In this document: piece by piece, positions 59,102 to 64,000 of the stretch
How the letters are laid out: each line of letters starts with the position of its first letter
Position numbering within the stretch: position 1 is the stretch's first letter
Assembly: GCF_000716535.1 (NCBI RefSeq)
Contig: NZ_JNWV01000031.1
Location: 62,001 to 126,000, forward strand
Source of the DNA: Streptomyces flaveolus
GTDB taxonomy: Bacteria; Actinomycetota; Actinomycetes; Streptomycetales; Streptomycetaceae
Length of the DNA stretch: 64,000 nt
Direction: 5' to 3'
Program-made: the position numbers and the translations under genes
The notes under the pieces: generated by a model
Seen by the model: only the letters and a program-made list of their open reading frames with translations
What the model was told of the DNA's origin: nothing
Database searches by the model: none

Positions 59102-59123
59102 GCTAGCGTTCCGGCGCTAGCGT
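59102..59123 (+). promoter_or_regulatory. Promoter and operator of the RHH gene
   Basis: GCTAGCGT occurs twice, 14 bp apart (59102-59109 and 59116-59123). GCTAGC is itself palindromic, and the outer arms GCTAGCG/CGCTAGC form a 7-bp inverted repeat. The second copy supplies TAGCGT, a -10 element 6 nt before ATG 59130, so an RHH dimer pair bound here would block its own leaderless promoter. Confidence 0.6.
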
Positions 59124-59129
59124 CGAGGC

Positions 59130-59372
59130 ATGGCGAAGACCCAGCTGAACGTGCGCGTGGACGAGGGCACCGCCCGTGCCGCCCGCGAGCGTGCCCTGGC
59201 CCGCGGGATGAGCGTCAACCGCTACATCGAAGAGCTGGTCAGACAGGACGCCGGCGAGGCGGGCCGCACCTTCGTCGAGGCCGCCGCCGACTTCATGAAG
59301 CAGTACGAGTCCGTGTTCGCGGAGGAGTTCGCCGAGACCCGCGGCACCGACGCCGGTGAAGGCCGCCGCTGA
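59130..59372 (+). CDS. Ribbon-helix-helix protein, probable antitoxin
   Basis: The 80-aa protein begins MAKTQLNVRVDEGTARAARERALARGMSVNRYIEELVRQDA, an RHH/CopG (Arc-like) DNA-binding fold, followed by an acidic tail that could bind a toxin (FVEAAADFMKQYESVFAEEFAETRG). ATG 59130 is leaderless-type (TAGCGT at 6 nt). It overlaps the next gene by 17 nt. The layout is that of a type II antitoxin repressing its own promoter. Confidence 0.75.
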   Translation: MAKTQLNVRVDEGTARAARERALARGMSVNRYIEELVRQDAGEAGRTFVEAAADFMKQYESVFAEEFAETRGTDAGEGRR

Positions 59373-59751
59373 TCCCTTGAACGGTCTCAGCATCGACCTC
59401 GCCTGGCTGCTCATGCTCGCCGAACAGAAGACCCCGGGGGATCCTCAGGTCACCGACTGGGGCGCCCTGGTCGCCGCCGTCGCCCGGCACCGGGCCGAGA
59501 TATTCGGCGTGCCCGTGTACGACACCCCGCACGCCCGCGCCGCCTCCCTGCTCCAGTTGCTGATCCACGTCCCGGCGCTGGAACGGGCCAACGCGCTGTT
59601 CGCCTCGGCGGTCGCCTACGCCTATCTGGTCGCCAGCGGCGAGAAGGTCGCCACCACGCCCGAGCAGGTCCGGGAGCTGGCGCGGCTGGTCAAGGACGGC
59701 TCGGCGAACGTCGACGACATCGCGCGGGAGCTGCGCGGCTGGAGCCTGTGA
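59356..59751 (+). CDS. Fic/Doc-like protein with degenerate active site, putative toxin
   Basis: The 131-aa protein resembles the helical Fic/Doc fold in length and order (LSIDLAWLLMLAEQKTPGDPQVTDWGALVAAVARH; TPHARAASLLQLLIHVPALERANALFASAVAYAYLVASG). The usual HPFxxGNGR catalytic loop is present only as HVPALERANALF: the histidine, one arginine and an asparagine survive, but the phosphate-binding GNGR is gone. AMPylation or phosphorylation activity is doubtful. Together with the RHH gene it looks like a toxin-antitoxin pair of the type often called Fic-toxin in Streptomyces. GTG 59356 is the first start; a TTG lies at 59377. Confidence 0.65.
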   Translation: MKAAADPLNGLSIDLAWLLMLAEQKTPGDPQVTDWGALVAAVARHRAEIFGVPVYDTPHARAASLLQLLIHVPALERANALFASAVAYAYLVASGEKVATTPEQVRELARLVKDGSANVDDIARELRGWSL

Positions 59752-60444
59752 TCAGCGGGCCTCCGGCTCGTCCGGCCGCCAGGCGACGCCGAGCGCGCAG
59801 TAGGAGGTCGGCAGCGTGGGGCCCTTCTCCGGGAGCAGTACCTGTCGGTGCGGGCCGAGGCGGAATCCCGCGGCGCGCAGCGCGGCGACGGGCTCACGGG
59901 AGAGATGACAGCCGCCATTGAGCACCGGCCACAGGGTGCGGTCCAGGGCCTGCTGGGTCACCGTCATCACCCGGCCGCCGCCCCGCCCGTGCTCGAAGAA
60001 CCTCACCTCGCCGCCGGGCCGCAGCACCCGTCGTACCTCACCGAGCGTCCGCGCGACGTCCCGCACGCTGCACAGCACCAGCGACAGCACGGCCGCGTCG
60101 AACGCCTCGCTCTTGACCGGGAGCGCTTCCGCCGCACCCGGCACCACGTCGACCGGCACCTCGGCGCGCAGCGCGGACTCCAGCGCCAACTGCCTGAGCA
60201 ACGGCTCCGGTTCGATCGCGACGACCTCCGCGACGGTGCCGGGGTAGTGCCGGAAGTTCAGCCCGTTGCCCGCGCCGATCTCGATCACCCGGCCGGCGAG
60301 CCCCGCTAGCATCCGCTCCCGCACCCCGGCCATCCCGAGCCGGGACTCGGCGCCGACGCTGATCCGGGCGTAGTAACGGGCGAACAGCGGATGGTGGACG
60401 GGACCCCGCGCCACCTGGCCGGAACGGGCGGACAGCAGCCGCAT
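59752..60444 (-). CDS. SAM-dependent methyltransferase, class I
   Basis: The 230-aa protein has the SAM motif I VIEIGAGNGLNFRHYP (residue 50), an acidic loop after beta2 (VVAIEPEPLLRQLAL), motif II in AFDAAVLSLVLCSVRD and motif III in RVLRPGGEVRFFEHGRGGGRVM. A C-terminal segment RTLWPVLNGGCHLSREPVAALRAAGF is typical of the UbiE/MenG-like group that methylates small lipids or polyketides. The acceptor is unknown. ATG 60444 follows GGAGG by 6 nt. It is convergent with and adjacent to the Fic-like gene. Confidence 0.87.
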   Translation of the reverse strand: MRLLSARSGQVARGPVHHPLFARYYARISVGAESRLGMAGVRERMLAGLAGRVIEIGAGNGLNFRHYPGTVAEVVAIEPEPLLRQLALESALRAEVPVDVVPGAAEALPVKSEAFDAAVLSLVLCSVRDVARTLGEVRRVLRPGGEVRFFEHGRGGGRVMTVTQQALDRTLWPVLNGGCHLSREPVAALRAAGFRLGPHRQVLLPEKGPTLPTSYCALGVAWRPDEPEAR

Positions 60445-60650
60445 GGCAACCTCCCTGGACAGCACGCCCCTGGGAACAGTGTCCCCAGACTCGCCCCGAC
60501 GCACCCCATCGAACAGCCTGCGGCATGCCGGGCCGGTCGCCGCAGGCCGCGCGCGGCGGCCCGCACGGCACGGGAGTCCGTCGCCGGGTGGAGGTTCTGC
60601 GGCGTTGCCCCCGCTGAGCCACTCGGGCGTTGCGCAGGCTGGCGCCTGGA

Positions 60651-60897
60651 ACCGCTGCGGCGCTCCAAGGACGTCCGGGCCCGGTTCGGCGCGGCCATCC
60701 GTCGGCCTCGGCTGCCCGGTACCGCTGCGGTGCTCCGTCGATGTCCGGACCCGGCTCGGTGCCGGTATCCCGCCAACGTCGGCCGTCCGGCACCGCCGCC
60801 GTGCGCTGCCAACGCCCGGGCCCGGCACCGCAGCGCTGCTCCGCCGGTCTCGGCCGCCCGGCACCGCCGCGGCGCGCGGCCGACGTCCGGGCCCGGT
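60651..60897. repeat. 35-bp minisatellite after bioD
   Basis: Seven copies of a 35- or 36-bp unit start at 60651, 60686, 60721, 60756, 60792, 60827 and 60863. Odd copies begin ACCGCTGCGG and carry GTCCGGGCCCGG; even copies carry TCGGC and GTCGGCC variants. The next would-be copy starts at 60898, and bioD's stop (60902-60904) lies inside it. The array occupies the 457-bp gap at 60445-60901, in which I find no gene besides it. Confidence 0.85.
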
Positions 60898-60901
60898 ACG
60901 G

Positions 60902-61618
60902 CTACGGCGTCTCCCGTACCCGGAACGCCTCCGCGTCCCACGTGCCGTCCAGGCGGGGGGACAGCCAGGCCGGGGCCGCTGTGCGGAACTCCGCGGGGGG
61001 CAGGGCGCCGGCGCCCGCGGGCAGCGCGCCGAGCAGGGGGGCGGCGGCGACCTCCGGCAGGTCGGCCACGTTGCAGCGGGTGGCGAGATCGGGCGTGGTG
61101 GGCCAGCTGCCGATCACCACTCCGGCCGGCTCCAGGCCGCGGCGCCGCAGTTCGCGCGTCGTCAGCTCCGTCACGTTGAGCGTGCCCAGCCCGGCCTGCG
61201 CGACGACCAGCACCGGCGCCCCCAGCAGCTTGGCCGCGTCGGCCAGCGTGCCGCCGGCCGCGTCGAACCGGACGAGCAGCCCGCCCGCTCCCTCGACCAG
61301 CACCAGATCGTGCTCGGTGGCCAGCTTGGCGGCCCGCTCGGCCACCTCGTGCGGGTGCACCGGCGTCATCCCGGCCCGCCGGGCCGCCGTACCCGGCGCC
61401 AACGGCTCGGGGAAACGGGCGAGTTCGGCTGTCGTAACCGGGCCCGCGAGGCGCGCGACCTCGTCGGCGTCCCCCCGCTCGTCCGGCCCCACGCCCGTCT
61501 GGGCGGCCTTGAGTACGGCCACCGAGCGCCCGGCCGCGAGCGCCGCGGCGGCGACGGCGGCCGTGGTGACGGTCTTGCCGATCTCCGTGCCCGTCCCCGT
61601 GATCACCAGTACCGGCAT
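60902..61618 (-). CDS. bioD: Dethiobiotin synthetase
   Basis: The 238-aa ATP-dependent carboxylase closes the ureido ring of biotin. P-loop-type GTGTEIGKTVTTAAVA (residue 7), the lysine in LKAAQTGVGPDERGDADEVARL, and the biotin-family segment DLVLVEGAGGLLVRF (motif II, EGAGG) are clear. ATG 61618 is one base after the bioA stop, with GGGAGGG in the bioA end as its ribosome-binding site, so translation is coupled. Its stop sits at the edge of the 35-bp array. Confidence 0.95.
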   Translation of the reverse strand: MPVLVITGTGTEIGKTVTTAAVAAAALAAGRSVAVLKAAQTGVGPDERGDADEVARLAGPVTTAELARFPEPLAPGTAARRAGMTPVHPHEVAERAAKLATEHDLVLVEGAGGLLVRFDAAGGTLADAAKLLGAPVLVVAQAGLGTLNVTELTTRELRRRGLEPAGVVIGSWPTTPDLATRCNVADLPEVAAAPLLGALPAGAGALPPAEFRTAAPAWLSPRLDGTWDAEAFRVRETP

Positions 61619-61619
61619 G

Positions 61620-62900
61620 TCATCCCTCCCGCGCCGCGGCGCACACCGCGCGCGCGATCCGTGCCACGTCCTCGTCCGAGGTGACGTACGGCGGCATCGT
61701 ATAGATCAGGTCGCGGAACGGGCGCAGCCACACGCCCGCCCGTACGGCGGCGTCGGTCGCGGCCTTCATGTCCACGGCGTGGTCGAGCTGGACGACCCCG
61801 ATGGCGCCGAGGACGCGGACATCCCGTACCCCGGGCAGGTCGAGCGCCGGCGCCAGGCCCTCCCGCAGGGCCGCCTCGATCCGCCCCACCTCCGCGAGCC
61901 AGTCCTGTCCGAGCAGCAGCTCGACGGAGGCACAGGCCACGGCAGCGGCCAGCGGGTTGCCCATGAACGTCGGTCCGTGCGCGAGCACCGGCACCTCGCC
62001 CCGCGAGATGCCGTCGGCGACCCGCGGGGTGCACAGGGTGGCCGCCATCGTCAGGTAGCCGCCGGTCAGCGCCTTGCCGACGCACATCACGTCCGGGCTG
62101 ACGGACGCGTGGTCCGCCGCGAACAGCGCGCCGGTGCGGCCGAAGCCGGTGGCGATCTCGTCGAACACCAGCAGCACGTCGTGCGCGTCGCACGCCTCGC
62201 GCAGCACCCGCAGATAGGCGGGGGAGTGGAACCGCATCCCGCCCGCGCCCTGCACCACCGGCTCCACGATCACCGCGGCCAGCTCGTCGGCGTGCCGCGC
62301 GATCAGCTCCCGCAGATGGTCCGCGTACGCCTCCTCGTACCCGGCGGGCGGCGCGTCCGCGAAAACCTGACGGGGCAGCACACCGGACCACAACTGGTGC
62401 ATCCCGCCCTCGGGGTCGCACACGGACATCGGGTTCCAGGTGTCGCCGTGGTAGCCGCCGCGCCAGGTCAGGAGCCGCTGCTTGCCCGGCCGGCCGAGCG
62501 AGCGCCAGTACTGGAGGCACATCTTCACGGCGACCTCGACCGACACGGACCCCGAGTCGGCCAGGAAGACGTGCTCCAGGCCATCAGGCGACATGTCGAC
62601 AAGGAGCTTCGCGAGCCGCACGGCGGGCTCGTGCGTGAGCCCGCCGAACATGACGTGGCTCATCCGCCCGAGCTGCTCGCGCACGGCCTCGTCGAGGACC
62701 GGGTGCCGGTAGCCGTGGATGGCCGACCACCACGACGACATGCCGTCGACCAGCTCGCCGGACCCGTCCGCCAGCCGCAGCCGGACCCCGCTCGCCGCCT
62801 CCACGACGAGCGGTTCCGCGCGCCCGGGCATCGGGCCGTACGGATGCCACACGTGCCGCCGGTCCAGTTCCAGCAGCTCCGGCACACCGAGCTCAGGCAT
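61620..62900 (-). CDS. bioA: Adenosylmethionine-8-amino-7-oxononanoate aminotransferase (DAPA synthase)
   Basis: The 426-aa fold-type I aminotransferase starts [22 protein letters not shown] (the BioA HVWHPY signature) and carries [38 protein letters not shown], the acidic PLP motif [15 protein letters not shown] and the lysine motif [17 protein letters not shown]. It uses SAM as amino donor to make DAPA. ATG 62900 lies inside the bioB 3' end (8-nt overlap). The order bioB-bioA-bioD is a translationally coupled operon; bioF is not in the window, probably beyond its right edge. Confidence 0.96.
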   Translation of the reverse strand: MPELGVPELLELDRRHVWHPYGPMPGRAEPLVVEAASGVRLRLADGSGELVDGMSSWWSAIHGYRHPVLDEAVREQLGRMSHVMFGGLTHEPAVRLAKLLVDMSPDGLEHVFLADSGSVSVEVAVKMCLQYWRSLGRPGKQRLLTWRGGYHGDTWNPMSVCDPEGGMHQLWSGVLPRQVFADAPPAGYEEAYADHLRELIARHADELAAVIVEPVVQGAGGMRFHSPAYLRVLREACDAHDVLLVFDEIATGFGRTGALFAADHASVSPDVMCVGKALTGGYLTMAATLCTPRVADGISRGEVPVLAHGPTFMGNPLAAAVACASVELLLGQDWLAEVGRIEAALREGLAPALDLPGVRDVRVLGAIGVVQLDHAVDMKAATDAAVRAGVWLRPFRDLIYTMPPYVTSDEDVARIARAVCAAAREG

Positions 62901-64000
62901 TGGGCGCGAGGTCCGTCCCGGCGCCCCGGCGGCGGACCGCGACCAGGTCGGTCCGCGGCTCGCCCGCCGGCGCCGGCGCCGACCCGCAGACGCCGCCGTC
63001 GTGGCAGCCCCCGGTGTCCCCGCAGCCCCCGGCCTCCGTCCGGTGCTCCGGCAGCGTCACCTGGTCGGCGCCCTCCACCTCGAACCCGGCGTCCGCGATC
63101 ATCTCCAGGTCGGCCTTGCCGGCCTGGCCCTCACTGGTCAGGTAGTCGCCGAGGAAGATGGAGTTGGCCAGGTGCAGTGCCAGCGGCTGCATCGTGCGCA
63201 GGTGGACCTCACGGCCGCCCGCGATCCTGACCTCCACGTCCGGGCAGACGAACCGGACCATCGCGAGGATCCTGAGGCAGCGCTGCGGCGTGAGGTTCCA
63301 CTCCTTGGCCAGCGGGGTGCCCTCGAACGGGATCAGGAAGTTCACCGGAACGGAGTCCGGGTCCAGTTCACGCAGCGAGAACACCACGTCGACCAGGTCC
63401 TCGTCGCTCTCGCCCATGCCCGCGATCAGACCCGAGCAGGCGGACAGACCGGCCGCGTGCGCCTTCTGCACCGTGTCCACCCGGTCGGAGTACGTGTGGG
63501 TGGTCGTGATGTCCCCGTACGTGGACTCCGAGGTGTTGAGGTTGTGGTTGTACGCGTCCGCGCCTGCCTCGCGAAGCCGTTCGGCCTGGCCGTCGGAGAG
63601 CAGGCCGAGGCAGGCGCACACCTCGACGCCCTCGTTCTGGTCCTTGATGGCCTTGATGGTCTCCGAGACCCGGTCCACGTCCCGGTCCGTCGGGCCGCGC
63701 CCGCTGGCCACGAGACAGACCCGCTTGGCGCCGCCCGCGAGGCCCGCGGCGGCGGCCTGGGAGGCCTCGTCCGGCTTGAGCCAGGTGTACTTCAGGATGT
63801 CGGCCTTGGAACCGAGCCGCTGGGAGCAGTACGAGCAGTCCTCCGGGCACAGGCCCGACTTGAGGTTCACCAGATAGTTGAGTTTCACCCGGCGCCCGAA
63901 CCAGTGCCGGCGCACCTTGCCGGCCGCGGCCACCACGTCGAGCAGGTCGTCATCGGAGGTGGCCAGCACGGCGAGCGCTTCCTCGCGGGTCGGCAGCTCG
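62893..64000 (-). CDS. bioB: Biotin synthase, N-terminus outside window
   Basis: The radical-SAM enzyme has the CxxxCxxC motif CPEDCSYC and then [39 protein letters not shown] and [14 protein letters not shown] motifs ([19 protein letters not shown]), and [21 protein letters not shown]. The C-terminal extension, rich in Cys/Gly/His ([16 protein letters not shown]), is longer than in E. coli and may bind metal. It inserts sulfur into dethiobiotin. In-frame residues continue to the window edge ([18 protein letters not shown]), so the start is at or beyond 64000. It is the first visible gene of the bio operon. Confidence 0.96.
   Translation of the reverse strand, partial: ELPTREEALAVLATSDDDLLDVVAAAGKVRRHWFGRRVKLNYLVNLKSGLCPEDCSYCSQRLGSKADILKYTWLKPDEASQAAAAGLAGGAKRVCLVASGRGPTDRDVDRVSETIKAIKDQNEGVEVCACLGLLSDGQAERLREAGADAYNHNLNTSESTYGDITTTHTYSDRVDTVQKAHAAGLSACSGLIAGMGESDEDLVDVVFSLRELDPDSVPVNFLIPFEGTPLAKEWNLTPQRCLRILAMVRFVCPDVEVRIAGGREVHLRTMQPLALHLANSIFLGDYLTSEGQAGKADLEMIADAGFEVEGADQVTLPEHRTEAGGCGDTGGCHDGGVCGSAPAPAGEPRTDLVAVRRRGAGTDLAPNA

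Noticed and set aside
1..64000. tRNA, rRNA, insertion sequence or integrase genes
   Set aside because: None was recognised on either strand; there are no transposase-like frames, IS-like terminal repeats or tRNA cloverleaf segments that I could support.

Overview
This window reads as chromosomal core-type DNA of a Streptomyces. The G+C is very high, GTG starts are frequent, promoters are the only AT-rich stretches, leucine TTA codons are almost absent (I found two), and the gene content is typical: F420-dependent enzymes, an ECF41 sigma factor, paired NarL-type two-component systems, Tat-exported PhoD and mycelial regulators. I see no insertion sequence, prophage, integrase, rRNA or tRNA. All calls come from reading the sequence and from family knowledge; no database search was run.

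Layout. 1-8.5 kb: a cut-off Pro/Gln-rich membrane protein, a thioesterase, a VOC protein, an unusual sigma-like/anti-sigma/ricin membrane protein joined to a decayed alpha/beta-hydrolase, a flippase-like membrane protein, DedA, two left-handed beta-helix proteins and an EamA exporter. 8.6-14.3 kb: an XRE-cupin regulator, YbaK-like deacylase, a CDF metal exporter with divergent ArsR, a PobA-like hydroxylase and an amino-acid permease. 14.5-23.2 kb: a CoA-binding protein, a CysRS-like remnant protein, SixA (preceded by two degenerate copies of its own start), YigZ, SbcD-SbcC, Lrp, rhodanese and GNAT. 23.4-28.8 kb: a pseudo-phosphatase, a two-component system, and a complete bacterial P450 chain (ferredoxin, reductase, P450) running towards it. 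29-36 kb: SDR, DUF885 peptidase, an Lrp/methionine-gamma-lyase divergent pair and an ACT-GNAT membrane fusion. 35.8-45.8 kb: the DUF6493-type/SWIM pair, PhoD, alpha/beta hydrolase, F420 reductase, ECF41 sigma and GntR. 46-51.7 kb: a ROK regulator with an array-encoded tail, a second two-component system divergent from an ABC transporter, and a TTA-containing small protein. 51.7-64 kb: Mug, PurB, SGNH hydrolase, two CNNM/CorC-type proteins, GNAT, LLM enzyme, an RHH/Fic-like pair, a methyltransferase and the biotin genes bioB-bioA-bioD.

Two features stand out at the scale of the whole window. First, short tandem arrays (about 13, 31 and 35 bp units, plus a duplicated gene junction) sit exactly at gene ends: after phoD, after the F420 reductase, after bioD, inside the 3' end of the ROK gene, and at the CysRS-like/sixA junction. 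In the ROK gene the array has replaced the natural C-terminus. At sixA the duplication gives two micro-ORFs chained to their neighbours by GTGA overlaps. Second, well over a dozen genes have a TAnnnT-like hexamer exactly 6-7 nt upstream of the start codon, the layout expected of leaderless mRNAs; this was used to pick several starts.
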